Source: Adiantum capillus-veneris
Taxonomy: Eukaryota; Streptophyta; Polypodiopsida; Polypodiales; Pteridaceae
Direction of reading: 5' to 3'
DNA: 64,000 nucleotides
Assembly (NCBI GenBank): GCA_014529385.2
Contig: CM043966.1
Coordinates: 91,556,587 to 91,620,586, forward strand
How positions within the stretch are numbered: the stretch's first letter is position 1; the number at the start of each line of letters is the position of its first letter. A program made the translations under genes and the position numbers. Of this stretch, positions 1 through 11,869 are shown one piece after another. The notes below the pieces were generated by a model that was not told where the DNA came from, ran no database searches, and saw only the letters and a list, made by a program, of their open reading frames with translations.

Positions 1-171
1 TAAATTGAGAAAATAATGCTATGCTTAGGTCCTTTATAGGAAATATATCATACACGAATAGGACCATAATATATATATATACGAATAGCAAGCTTAGCCA
101 TCGTGCTAAGGTGTTTTTATTGTGTGAAGTGGCTCATTAAACAAAATATTTGAGAGCCAAAAAACGGCTAT
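1..171 (-). mobile_element. LTR start terminus, minus strand (fragment)
   Basis: On the minus strand the sequence beginning at 171 opens with the same 22 or so bases as the Tat gypsy LTR at 39925 and 48396: TGATAGCC, a T run, then GGCTCTC. After that similarity fades. It could be the 3' LTR of a minus-strand relative whose 5' LTR remnant is at 2815-3634, cut by the window edge. The match is short, so the call is tentative. Confidence 0.35.
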
Positions 172-1551
172 CACTACTTATCCAGCAAGTTACTTATTCA
201 ATAAGCTACTTATTCAACAAGTTCCTTACTCACCTTATCCTTATCTTCTCTATCTCTTTTTCCTTCTCTTTCTTTTCAGATTTCCTTATCTTTTCTTAAT
301 GTTATTTTTTTGAGATGAAAGATAATTTCTCATGCATTGGTTATGCTCAAATTCCCATGGTGTAAAATTTAAAGTGTCTCATCAGTAAACTTTGGTGCTC
401 GGATTTAGCATGAATATATCTGAACGTTTTCTTTTTTAATCGATGGGTTATATGTGTTGGTTAAGAGTAAGGGCTAGGAGGAGGCCTGTGGATTGGGACA
501 CTTGGATGTTTTCAAAGTGAAGGTTATTGGATTGATTATGTAGTAGTCGAAGTGCTCTCCTAGCCTATCTTTATGGATCATTGATTCCAGTCTAGATAAA
601 AATATTATGAGCACTTTAAGGTTCTCCGAGGGTTGGATTTTCAATTGTTGGATCCGCTTTGAGATGCATACCAAGTGGTTGGCTTCGGTTTGCTAGGGGC
701 TTTTTGATAACGTCTGATACAATCTTTGAGATGTGTTTTATGGTGTTCAAATCGGAGTCCATTTGGTCAAGTTAAGTTCATCACAGTCATAGTCAAATGA
801 CTTTGCAATTTTTGGACTTCATTGGACGGAGAAAAAGAGATTTAATGAATGAGAAAATTACATGTTTGCAGACTTAATTCAATGTTTGCTTTATGTGTGG
901 CAAGATTTGGATCTAGTCAAGATTTTATAAGCTCCATTACGGCTCAATTTAAAGTTCTTGTGAGAAAAATATCACGAGGCATTGGTCACTTTGTGGAGTT
1001 CCTAGGGATTTCAAAAGGGGATTTTCTACAATGCTGCCATGTGGAAAATATTTGTCATTAGTTTACTCGGTGAGAGTGATTTATATGATGGAGCAAGATA
1101 TACTCATTGTCAACACATGGAAGAGAGAGAGAGAGAGAGATATCTCTTATCTCATGGCTATGGCAGGGTGCTCCTGATCTGCTTGACATTATTGTGTCCC
1201 GTTTTGCCCTACCGGGTGAAATTTCTAGCGGCATCGACTCTCAGAGCTTGTGTAAGACATTGTTGCCAATCCTTATGGCCTTGTTCATATATAGGCCTTT
1301 GTAAAGAATGGTCCTGTGTTCACATGCGAGATCCAGTGGCTGGGTGGCCCCTTTAAGATACTGTTCGCACATGGTAAAATCATTGGTGATCGAGAGGCTA
1401 AAAATGACTATAATTTTTCTTTGCTATTTTCAGATATAGCATGAAGACACAAAAGAAGAGATTTTGGTGAGAAGAGAAGAATGGCAAGTTTGTCTTGGTC
1501 TATGCATGATCTTGAAGCATACTTTTTTGCAAAAGAGAGGAGGTGAAGAAT

Positions 1552-1671
<120 letters not shown>

Positions 1672-2170
1672 CTTAAATAGGAAGGAAACAAGGAGATTTT
1701 CTCCCTTGCTCTCGCTCCATCTTTTTCTTTGGATCAACAAGTTGAAGACAAAGAAATTTGTAGTTGACTTCAATGTTGGACATAATCTCATCCTCTATCT
1801 CTCTCCCTCACTACAGTCTCCTCAGGAGTACATGCACCCACATGCTCTTCAACTTTCAATTGGAATTAGAGCTTCAAGGACACTGGTGGAACGGCTTCTT
1901 GGAAGCAGTGAGCTCAGGCTTGATCTCACACACATGTAGAGATCTAAAATAATTTGTGAACTCCGGAGAGCTGTGGGGAATTTTTAGAGCTTTACATCAC
2001 AACATAAGAATCAATGATACAAAGGATAGCACTATGAGGACAACAAGTGCTAACCTGAGGCAATGCTCACCCTTTTTAATTTAAAAATTGAAAGGTGGTG
2101 GGACTTTTTATTTTTGAAAATAAAAAGCTTGTAAAAAACTAATCACCTCCCAAATTTTCCTGAGTCCCCC

Positions 2171-2171
<1 letters not shown>

Positions 2172-2234
<63 letters not shown>
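2172..2234. repeat. Poly-C tract of about 32 followed by (TC)n
   Basis: A run of C from 2172 to 2203 passes directly into TC repeats to 2234. Runs of this length are error-prone in sequencing, so the exact length is uncertain. Confidence 0.95.
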
Positions 2235-2236
<2 letters not shown>

Positions 2237-2814
2237 GTGCGTACATGTGGTCTGTGGTGTCTCTCTCTCTATTTTTTACAAGTGCGTGGAAGGTGTTGTC
2301 TAGAGACATTTCTCTGATGGCTTTGTAGGTGGCTGACTCGACACCTCAATGAAATAACCCATAGGCATCACAAAAAGTAACACAAGCTTTATATTATTAG
2401 CATTGATTTTTTAATGTAAGTGGAACACAAAAATGACCCAAAAAAGGGCTTGCAGGGCTAATGCAAGGTAGAGTACTATAGAGTTGTGCCTCACCTACAT
2501 TTAAAAGTATTTGTTTACATCTATGCATTTTGGTGCTCTTTTGGTTAATGGTGGTTGTGATACACAACGTGCTATGTCTTGAAGATGATTGATGTTGGTG
2601 TTTCATTGGGGTCTATTGATGTATCCAAAATATGATGGTGCAAGGAAAAAATTCCAGCCAAGAATGGATAGTAGATATACAATGGACATTCTCTACCCTA
2701 CAACCCTGGATCTTGATGGTTTTTTAGAAGCATTAAGGTGCTTTCTTTGTTTATAGATGCTATCACCTCATAAGTGCCTCTTCTTTTTGGGTGGGGCTTA
2801 GTGTTGAAGCGGTC

Positions 2815-3634
2815 TAGGGTGGGTAACAAGAGAAGTGACCTCTAAACACTTCTCAAGGCTCCATGCTGCTCAATTGGGGCTAGGGCAACTACAAGAAATA
2901 AAAGTAACAACAAATGCATAACCAAACAAGTGAAGGGGTACCACCTAGTTATGGATGCAAAGTGGACGGAAGCAATATCTCTATATAACCAAGCACACAA
3001 AGAGTGGGTAATGCACAATAGCCACACACACCAACACAAACATTCACAACCCGAAAGGTTTGCGAGTGAGTGAGGTAGAGAGCATAAACCAACTTAAACT
3101 GCTAGATCCTAGCCTAAAAAACTTGATGCTTACAGGAGAGACAACATGAATTTTGATCTTGCTGCCATCATACACATTGTCTTAGGGTTGCGGGAGCCCT
3201 CTCACCATACCACTCTCTTACAATGGATGCTCATGTTACAAATCAACAATCCCTCAAAACACGAAGCAAGAAATGACACAACAATCTTTGAGGACAAAAT
3301 TCACTTTATACACGCCGTTGAGCCGACTTGCCAAATTGATTTTGGAGAGAGGGGTTGTAGCTGTGGTAGAAAATTTCACCCAAACAATCAATCTTATTTA
3401 TGAACAAGAGCAAGCTCCAAATGTTGATGAAGAGTATGGCATCAATTAACTCTTCTCAATGGCATAATTCATATTCAAGCCTCTCTATGCACATAGAGTT
3501 GTGAAATGATAGAGAGCTTGCAATCCTCATAATCTCCTTCACAACAAGGGGTGGAGAGTGGTGTGTTATGTGTGCAATGGTTTTTTGTACTGAGGATAGA
3601 AGGGCTCTATTTATAGGTTTTAGGAATCCCTAAT
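2815..3634 (-). mobile_element. Diverged Tat-type gypsy LTR, 3' part, minus strand
   Basis: The reverse complement aligns over its whole length with the last 850 bp or so of the LTR at 39925-42483. Shared landmarks in the same order are the CTATAAATAGAG promoter box (here about 3607-3619, there 41644-41655), the 'GAGAGGGCTCCCG' block, and the 'GCCCCAATTGAGCA' block just before the LTR end. The LTR end (CA on the minus strand) lies at 2815. The copy is clearly older than the 39925 element. It stops just upstream of its TATA box, where the copia LTR at 3635 begins, so that insertion probably cut it. Confidence 0.78.
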
Positions 3635-3913
3635 TGTAGACATGTAGTAGTGTTAGTGTGTATACGCGCTTCACCAGGGGCACTTTTCTCCCACTGGGTT
3701 TTTCCCCCTGGACATCTGGTGTGAAAGGACACCTTATCTCTTAGGGTTTCATATAAGCTTTGTAGATCTGAGTTTGTATACACTCTATTATTCTAATACA
3801 GAGAGAGAGACTACAGAGATCTCGTACACAAGCTCTGTGTCTTCTCCTTCTCCATCTTCTTCCTACTCTGAGTTGTTGTCTTCATTCTATTTCCTGTTTC
3901 ATCATCTTCAACA
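3635..3913 (+). mobile_element. 5' LTR of copia family A
   Basis: It starts TGTAGACATG and ends TTCAACA two bases before the primer-binding site. The start resembles the family B LTR start at 10139 (shared ACATGTxGTAGTG segment). CT- and AG-rich stretches precede the end, as is usual in copia R/U5. The end is fixed by the primer site; the start is inferred. Confidence 0.68.
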
Positions 3914-3915
3914 AT

Positions 3916-3927
3916 TGGTATCAGAGC
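3916..3927 (+). promoter_or_regulatory. Primer-binding site, initiator-Met tRNA
   Basis: TGGTATCAGAGC is the standard plant copia primer-binding site, complementary to the 3' end of initiator methionine tRNA. It sits just inside the LTR end. Confidence 0.9.
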
Positions 3928-4313
3928 AAGGTGATTTCCAGAGCCTCTACTTGCGTTTTCGCGTCCGCGTGCGCAATCGCAGCTTTCAGGCAGTTTTCGG
4001 AAAATTTGCTCGTGGGAGCATCCTCGACGTTCCGAGAGTATTCTGAGCAGGTGACCTGCTGAAAATACCCCCCTTTCGAAGCAGTTCGAGCCCTCAGAAT
4101 TTTGTTCTAAGCAGCGTAGCAGAAGTTACTTTTCGGAGGCGTTTAGATCAAGAGGGTGTGCTTTTTGACAGATTGTCTTCAGGTAAACAGTTCTTTTGGG
4201 AAGCAGCTTGTCTTAGCTTTGTGCTGAGATTTTGTGTAGATTTTTGCTTGCATTGGAGAGGAGATTTGTGAGTCTCTTGGAGGTTCTTTTGCTCTCTTGT
4301 GTGCATCCACAGT

Positions 4314-5580
4314 ATGGCTCAATCTACGGGGAAAGAGATTTTTGGTGCGTTTACATCCGAAGACAAATTGGATGGTACCAACTATTCTCTTTGGTCTTTT
4401 ATGGCCAAAAATGTTTTGGTTGGTAAAGGATTGTGGGATGATGTATCTGGAGATGAAGTTCGTCCAGGTAGCATTGCACCTGCCACGCCTGGTCGTGGTG
4501 CAGATGTTGGTGCAGGACCCTCACAAGTCACTCCAGAGCAAAAGAGATGGGATACTAAAGATGCACAGGCTATGGTTGTGATTGCCTTAACCATAAGGAG
4601 GACAATCACACCACATATAAGATCTTGCAGAACTTCTGAGGATGCTTGGAACACTCTGCAAGCTATGTTTGGAGGAAGAAACGCTGCCAGAATAGAGTTT
4701 TTGAAGAAACAACTTGACAAAATACAGATGGACGAAGGTGGCGATATTGTCGAGCATCTTACAAAAATCAGGGATCTTAAAGAGAAATTGCTTAGCATTG
4801 ATGAAGTGATTCCAAAGAAGGACTTGGTTTCCAAAACACTCAATTCACTACCACCATCTTATCTGACTTTTCAGACTTCTTTGACTCTGTCTTTGCGAGC
4901 TAATCCTAAGCCTCTTCATTTTGAAGAGTTAGTGGCTTTTCTATTGCAGGAGGATCAATCACGTAAGAACAAGTCTTTACAGGTGGATGGTATGGATCAT
5001 GCTCTTGTTGTACTGAACAAAAACAAGGGTAAAGAGAGTGCTCATTACTCCAAGTCTGGTGCAGGACAGTCTTCAGAGAAGTCTAAAGGTGATTCCGACA
5101 AGTCCAAGAAGAAAAGTAAATGTCACTACTGTAAGAAACCTGGTCACTACATTAGTGAGTGTAAAAAGCGAATTGCTAAAGAAAAGAAGAAAGATTCAAG
5201 TTTGGTTGTTTCAGCTTCTGGTGATTCTTCTACAGCTAAAGAAGAGTCTGCAAACTTTGTGCAGGATTCTTATGCTTTTGTAGTATGTTCAGATTTTTTT
5301 GCTTACAGTGTTGACAAGACACAAATGCCATTTGGTACTTTGATAGTGGTGCATCCAGGCATATTACTTCAAGGAAGGATTTGTTTTGTTCATTGGATGC
5401 AGCTCCAGCAGGAAAGAAGGTGACATGTGCAAATAATGCTTCTTATCCAATCAAAGGCGCTGGTAAGATTTTGATTACCATTTCAGATGGTTCAGATTTA
5501 TGCTTGCCAGATGTCTTATATGTTCCAGGGATCAAGAAGAATTTGTTGTCTGTATCCTCTCTTGCAAAAACTGGTCTCAG
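4314..5580 (+). pseudogene. gag: Copia family A Gag and start of protease (frameshifted)
   Basis: Gag packages element RNA into particles, and the protease that follows would cleave the polyprotein. The ATG at 4314 opens 'MAQSTGKEIFGAF', in a standard copia Gag N-terminus with the 'LDGTNYSLW' block, followed by the helical UBN2-type Gag region (about residues 85-230). A CX2CX4HX4C zinc knuckle lies at 5121-5162 (CHYCKKPGHYISEC). Just before the protease the frame shifts; the catalytic 'WYFDSGAS' is readable near 5330-5350 only in a second frame. Coding stops being copia-like at about 5580, well before integrase, where the family B leader begins. Confidence 0.86.
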
Positions 5581-5790
5581 ATTTTTAATTTGGGCTCATT
5601 TTGACCTTGTTTCCACTACAGGCAGGTCTGCACAGGCAATTTTGCCATTTTGTGCAGAATTTTTGTCACTGTCGTTTTCTACATAACAGGTGACTTACAA
5701 TCTTCTACGGTTTGTGCTATATAGCACGTGTTGTTCCCCCTTCATTTCTACTAATTTTGGGTAGTTTTCACATTAGGTGCAGCATTTACA
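5581..5790 (+). other. Copia family B leader segment
   Basis: Non-coding DNA directly before the family B gag ATG. Its position fits an untranslated leader without LTR or primer site. The A/B junction lies at or near its left end. Confidence 0.5.
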
Positions 5791-6690
5791 ATGGCTGACA
5801 ACAACACAGATGTCTTCAAGATGTTTGCTGTTGAGGACAGGTTGGATGGGGACAATTACCCTATGTGGGCTTATATGATGCAACACATTCTTGTGTCAAA
5901 GTGCGTTTAGAATATTGTGCAGGGCATTGATGTACGTCCTGGTTCTAAGGATGTAGGTGACATTGAGGATGTTGCAGGTCATGCTGCAATTAGAGTTGTT
6001 TTGCCTACGGTAGAACAAGCTCGTTGTGATGTAAAGGATGTGTAGGCTCATGCATTGATTGTGTTTCTATGAAGCGCACCATTGTTCCTCAAAATTCGTT
6101 CAGCAAAATCTGTCAAACAGGCTTGGGATATTTTGACTGGTCTTTATGCAAGTCGCAATGAGGCTAAAATTGCTTTGCTTCATAAAGAGCTGGAGTTGAA
6201 GATTATGCATGATGAACATGATATGGACACTTTCCTTGCTAGTTTCAAGGATATCAATGAGAAATATATTTTTGTAGGTGAAGTCATTTCAGATAGTTCC
6301 CTTGTGCAGACTATTCTTGATGCCTTACCAGATTCTTACCATACTTTTGCTAGTACTTGGAGACTTATGACCCAGAGAAATCCAGAAGCTATCAAGTTTG
6401 ATGCATCATGCACATTGCTATTGCAAGAGTCACTTTCCAGAAAAAATAGGACTAGACAGTGTGTAGTTGAATAGGCTTTTATTGCTTCTCATAGAAAGGG
6501 TGGTAACAGCAATGCAACCACTTTTTATGGTTCTGCTGCGAGTGACAAAACTTCTATTCCCAATGCTTCTGCTAGCAACACATTGTTTGGCAATTCTGGT
6601 GATAAGGGAAAATATGCGTTGCCATTATTGTAAAGCTAATGATCACTTGATCAAGCAGTGTCCTAAGTTAAAGGCCAAAGAGGCTAAGAA
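5791..6690 (+). pseudogene. gag: Copia family B Gag (multiple stops)
   Basis: The ATG at 5791 opens a Gag with the same 'LDG-NY--W' N-terminal block as family A. The frame carries a TAG at 5908-5910, a second TAG near 6043 and a TGA at about 6070. The central UBN2-type region (6082-6470) reads cleanly. After another frame break a zinc knuckle CHYCKANDHLIKQC (CX2CX4HX4C) appears near 6617-6660, followed by a lysine-rich tail. The several stops and frame changes show long inactivity. Confidence 0.85.
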
Positions 6691-9600
6691 GAAAGAGGGT
6701 GGTTCCACTACAAATGATGGTTCCACTACAAATGCAGCCATTGTTGATTTTTCTGTAAAAGAAGACTGTAATGCTGATGTTGCCATGGAATGGGCTTTTA
6801 GCGCAGAGTGCACTTACAATCCTATTGTCCATGATGCATGCTTGTCAGTTGCTATAGATTCACATGTGTGGTATTTCAATACTGGTGCTACAAAGCACAT
6901 TGCCTCACATCGTGAATTGTTCACCTCTCTTGAGTCTGTCCCTCATGGGAATTTAGTCACTTGTGTTAACAATGCCTCTTGTCTGGTTCAGGGAGTTGGG
7001 AAGATTATGCTTACTACTGCAAATGGCAGTTCTTTCACACTTGTTGATGCACTTTATGTACATGGGATCAAGAAGAATCTCTTGTCTATATCCGCACTTG
7101 CTAGACTTGGACTTGTAGTCAAATTTGTGGATGACAGATGTACAGTTCATGATCTCAATTTTGGGTGATGAAATTGTTGCATCTGGGCTTTTGTGCCATG
7201 GATAGTATAAGCTCACTTTGTATGACAAGTGTGGACAAAATTTTGCAAATGCAGTTGCAGATTCAAGGGCTATTTCAGATGCAAAACTTTGGCATGCACG
7301 TTTTGGTCATCTAAATTTTGCCAGTTTACTACGTCTGCAGAAATATGATATGGTTTCTTCTTTGCCGCCTCTTGAAGCACCTATCAAACATGTTTGTGAA
7401 GGCTGTATTTTGGGTAAGATACAACGTTCTAAGTTTCCAAAGGATGGTTCAATTCGGGCCACATGTAGGTTGCAGCTTGTGCATAGTGATGTTTCTGGGC
7501 CCATGCAAACTCCATCCTTGGGCAATTACCTTTACTTTGTGACTTTCATTGATGATTACTCCAGGCATGCATGGGTATTCCGCTTAAAGTGAAGTCCAAA
7601 GTTTTTATGTGCTTCGAACAATTTCTGGCTATGGCTGATGGCCATTGCTGAAAATGTCTCGAAATGTACTATGGGCACCCTCTGTTCTGATCGAGGGGGG
7701 AAGTATACGTCTCATGAATTCAATGCATTTCTTGCTTGTCGTGGGATAAAACACCAATCTACATTGCCTTATACACCTTAGCAAAATGGTGTTGTTGAGA
7801 GGAAAAACATGTCACTTACGAAAATGGCATGATGTATGGTCAAAAGTCAAGCTTTGCCGCATTCTTTTTGGCTTGAGGCCATTATGTGTGCCACTTATTT
7901 ACTAAACAAGTGTCCTACAAAAGCTTTGCAGTCTATTACTCCATATGAAGCATGGCATGATAGAAAGCCTTCTATTGAGCACATGCATGTTTTTGGTTGT
8001 TCGGCATATGCTTTGGTGCCACAAACATAGCGCAGAAAATTGGATGATAAGACTGGCAAATGTATTTTTGTTGGTTATAGTGTTGAAATCAAAGGTTACA
8101 AAAAGTATCATTTGGAAACAAAACGTATTTTGGTTTCATGGGATGTAGTGTTTGTGGAAGATTCTATTCAGCCCTTGCTGTCATGTACTAGAGACAGTAA
8201 TGTAAGCTCACATTTATGACACTTTGTTGCCTCTTTTTGGTGGTGGAAATACGAATGTAAGTTCCAATGAGGCAAATGTACAGCCTATGGGGGTTTTTGA
8301 AAATGTTACAGATCAGCCTATGACTGATGCAGATGTACATGATGTACTGATGAGGAAAGGGCTGAAAATGAGCAGGCTAGAGGTATGCCAAAATGGCTGG
8401 TGCACACTTTGCGTGACAGTCAATTGGATGCACCTTTGTCTAGTTGTACTCATTCAGGCTCTCCCCATGCATCTAATGCATCAGATTGTTATGCTTTGGT
8501 TGTGTCTAGCTTACATGATGTTGAGGAGCCTCTGTCTTTTGATGAAGCATAGAATTCAAAAAATTGGATGGCTGCCATGCAATCATAATATGATGTACTT
8601 ATAGAAATTGACACATGGACTTTATGTGATTTGCCTCCTGGCAAAAAGGCCATTGGTACGAAGTGGGTTTACAAGTTGAAACGCAAGCCAAATGGTGAGA
8701 TCAATAGCCATAAGTCTCGACTTATTGCAAAGGGTTATGCACAAACAAAATGCATACATTATGAAGAGACTTTTGCTCCCACTTGTCAAATGACTACTGT
8801 GCATTTTCTATGTGCATTGGCAGGTCATTTTGGTTGGGATGTACATCAATGAGACATTGTTACTGCTTTCTTGAATGGTGACATATTTGAGGAAGTTTAT
8901 GTAACGCAGCCTCGCGGTTTTTCCAAGAAAGGACAAGAGGACAAAGTGTGCAAATGTAACAAGGCTTTGTATGGGTTGAAGCAAATTCCTCGTGCTTGGT
9001 ATGAGAAAGCTAACACTCATTTGGTCAAACAAGGCTTTCGTAACAGCCCAATAGAAAGCACATTGTATGTAAAGCGTGAGGGTGATGTACTTCTCATTGT
9101 GGTTCTTTATGTAGATGATTTGCTGATCACTGGACCAAATGAGAGACATATTGCTGAATTTAAGGATGATTTGAATGCTAATTTGAAGATGAAAGATTTG
9201 GGGTTGTTGCATCATTATTTGGGCATACAAAGTAAGCAATGTGATGGTGGTATTGCCTTGTGTCAGAAAAATTACATAGAGACATTGCTATGTAAGTTTG
9301 GACTTGAGGATTGCAAACCTATTGCCACTCCCATGGAAACAGGTTTGAAGTTGAGTCTACATGATGTTGGCGATCTTGCTGACATCACACTTTACCAAAC
9401 TATTGTTGGCTACCTCATTTATGTATGCAACACAAGGCCAGATATTTAGTTTGGAGTCTCACAAGTTAGCAGATTTATGCATAGCCCATGGTCTAAACAT
9501 TGGTAGGCTGTTAAGAGTATTTTTTGCTACCTTAGTGGCACTTTACATCTTGGCTTGTTTTATCCCAAGGGGGGATCATTGCCGCCAGACTTACATGCTT

Positions 9601-10064
9601 TTTTGGACTCATATTGGGTTGGTTTTTTTGACACATGAGTGTCCATAAGTGGTTTTTGTTTCATGCTAGGTAGTTCATGTATATCATGATTGAGCAAGAA
9701 GCAACCTACTGTGGCCACTTCGAGTTGTGAGACTGAGTACACGGTAGTCTTCACAACTATGGTTGAGTGTGTATGGATCAAATGCCTTATGGATGATTTG
9801 GGTGTTGGACAGGACACTTCCAACACTATCTACACTGACAGTCAGAGCACTTTGGCAATTGTGAGGAACCCAATTTTTCATGCGCGCACAAAGAACATTG
9901 AGGTGCATTATCACTATGTCAGGGAGAGGCTCTCAGCAGGGGAAAATAGATTGGCTTATGTGCCAACACAGGACAACCTTGCAGATCTTTTCACAAAGCC
10001 ATTGTCTTGTGAGAAGCTCAAAGCTTTGTGCAAAGCTTTGGTCTTACTCCCCTTTGTCGACTGA
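6691..10064 (+). pseudogene. pol: Copia family B Pol: protease, integrase, RT, RNase H (broken)
   Basis: Domains run in Ty1/copia order. The protease core reads 'FNTGATKH' (about 6875), with Asn for the catalytic Asp. The pre-integrase zinc region 'LWHARFGHLN' is near 7290. Integrase has 'HSDVSGP', 'CSDRGGKYTS' (about 7685) and 'VVERKN' (about 7795), with a stop between the last two. RT runs 8631-9450 with 'GTKWVYKLKRKPNGE', 'ALYGLKQ' and the catalytic YVDD at 9108-9119. RNase H reads 'ATSSCETEYTVV' and 'YTDSQSTLAI', and the end contains 'DNLADLFTKPL' with a stop at 10062-10064. At least eight stops or frameshifts interrupt it. Confidence 0.9.
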
Positions 10065-10129
10065 TCATGTCCTTACGGCATGGAACTTCCCTTTATTCAT
10101 GTGCCAACTCTCGTTCACCGCATCACTCC

Positions 10130-10138
10130 AGGGGGGAT
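10130..10138 (+). promoter_or_regulatory. Polypurine tract of copia family B
   Basis: AGGGGGGAT directly precedes the LTR start TGGTTACC at 10139. This is the expected plus-strand priming site. Confidence 0.7.
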
Positions 10139-10390
10139 TGGTTACCATATACATGTGGTAGTGATGTGTATGAACACACTAGGACCATTGGGACATTTTT
10201 TCCCTCTTTAGGAGGGTTTTCCCCCCGTGCATTGTATATATGCCCATCACTCTAGGGCTATCTATCTTTTCCATTGCACACTAAGTAGCAGACTCTCTAT
10301 TGCATGCCTTGAGCTTCCTTCGTCTTCTCCAAATTGTGTGCATTTCTCTGCAACCCTAATTCCAACAAGCCTTAGTTCATGTTCCTGCAT
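10139..10390 (+). mobile_element. 3' LTR of copia family B (end uncertain)
   Basis: It starts TGGTTACC right after the polypurine tract and shares the ACATGTGGTAGTG segment with the family A LTR, while the rest differs. Candidate CA ends lie at 10352 and about 10390; no second copy fixes the boundary. Confidence 0.6.
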
Positions 10391-10399
10391 ATTACAAAG

Positions 10400-11530
10400 A
10401 GACAAGTGGGTATGTGGCTAGCCCATCATATTATACACCCAAAGAGCCAAAAGCACTAGAACCTTGGCCCATGATTGGAAATGTTGGACCACCAATAGCA
10501 GCTCATGCTGCAGGAGAAGGTAGATATAGTTTGGAAGAACATACATTATTGTTCATAGACAACAATGGATTAGCAAGACAAAGGCCTGCCTATCAACAAT
10601 AGAGAGTGTCTCCAAGAGCACCTCAACAACCATTAGGACCTTGCTAACTACAAGTGTGGCGACGACCACTTGATGAAAGAATGTCCTCATACAGAGATCA
10701 TTAGTGTGAAGGTGTACTATCTAGATTGTTGCATTACTCATTTGATTAATGACTATCCAAAAAATCCAAACAAAAGGGTGAAAACAATGTTGAGCATGTT
10801 AGAGATGGTCCCATCATGTAGTGGTTCTAAAAATGAAACGGTGATACCTATACAAGTTGTCACAAGGGTGCAAGCTCAAAAAGAAATGGAAGAACCAATA
10901 ATTGAGGAACCAAGAAATGTTGCACCCAATCTTGAACAAAAAAGTCATCACACTACTTGGAATGCTAGGAGAGCACGCGTGAAAGCTAAGAAGAAAAGCG
11001 AACAAACTTCCTTAGTAGAAGAGATAAAACAAACTTAAGAAAATTTGAGAAAACTAGAAGGTGAAGTAAACAAAGGAAATGAGAACTTGAGGCAGAGCTG
11101 GAGAAAAATGGGAAACCAAAAGATACAAGCTCGGGAGGATCTATACTAGTTGAGAAAGTGAATGAACCTCTAGATGCAATTCTGGAAGCATATGAGGCAC
11201 GGCTTAAAACTGAATAGACCCAAGAAAAAAGATGGATTAGATACCCATACGCTAAGTTGGAATAGAAAAGGATGGAGATGTGTCAAAAGATGATCCAAAT
11301 AACCCAAGCATTGTTAGAACCACTTGCAAGAAAACCAAATGGTTAGAAAAATATTATAGCTCCAACACTAGTGGTTGCACCAAGATACAAGCCCGCAAGG
11401 ATATTGGAGATGCCCATAGCTAAGTTATACTTGAGGCCTACAGAGAATATGGGGGCTCAGGCGAGCTTTGGAGATGGTATTTCAAGTTAAGTGGTAGACA
11501 TTTGTATCATTTAAGCTTCAACAACATTTC
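10400..11530 (+). pseudogene. Gypsy-like Gag remnant with degenerate zinc knuckle
   Basis: Short frames read as a polar Gag-like protein. Near 10643-10684 the sequence 'NYKCGDDHLMKECP' resembles a retroelement zinc knuckle whose first Cys is replaced and whose spacing is one residue short. A Lys/Glu-rich stretch follows to 11036, and a charged, helix-prone region is broken by stops to about 11200. No protease or RT is seen between here and the integrase at 11870, so the middle of the element has been deleted. Assignment to gypsy rests on the integrase downstream. Confidence 0.5.
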
Positions 11531-11869
11531 ACAATTATGCATAGGTCCAAAGGAGTAAAACTTCTAAGGCTTTTGGAAGCACATTTTCAGGACTTGGCAT
11601 TTCATTGCTTGCAAACAAAAACATATCAATGCTTAAGACAATTAGGAGTTTATTGGAAAAATATGTGTGCTGTTGTGCATGTGTATGTTGCTATCTATGC
11701 TACATGTAGATCTACAATACCAATAGAACATGCAACACTATTTTAGGTGACAATTTCACCAGAATGAAGTCAACATATTGATATAATTGATTATCAGACA
11801 ACGAGAACAGTTTTTGAAAATACCTCTAGAGCACCTCAAAGTGCTTTAGAGATAGCTCAAGACTTCACA

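Larger units (their letters stand above)
3635..10390 (+). mobile_element. Chimeric Ty1/copia element (family A 5' half, family B body)
   Basis: The left end is a copia LTR with an initiator-Met primer site, then gag and the start of protease of family A. Near 5580 this breaks off and a second leader, gag, protease, integrase, RT and RNase H of family B follow, ending in a different LTR. Both Gags are related (each has an N-terminal 'LDG-NY--W' block). Two consecutive gags with unequal LTRs mean this is not one simple insertion. Frames are broken throughout, so it is dead. The right boundary is approximate. Confidence 0.8.
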
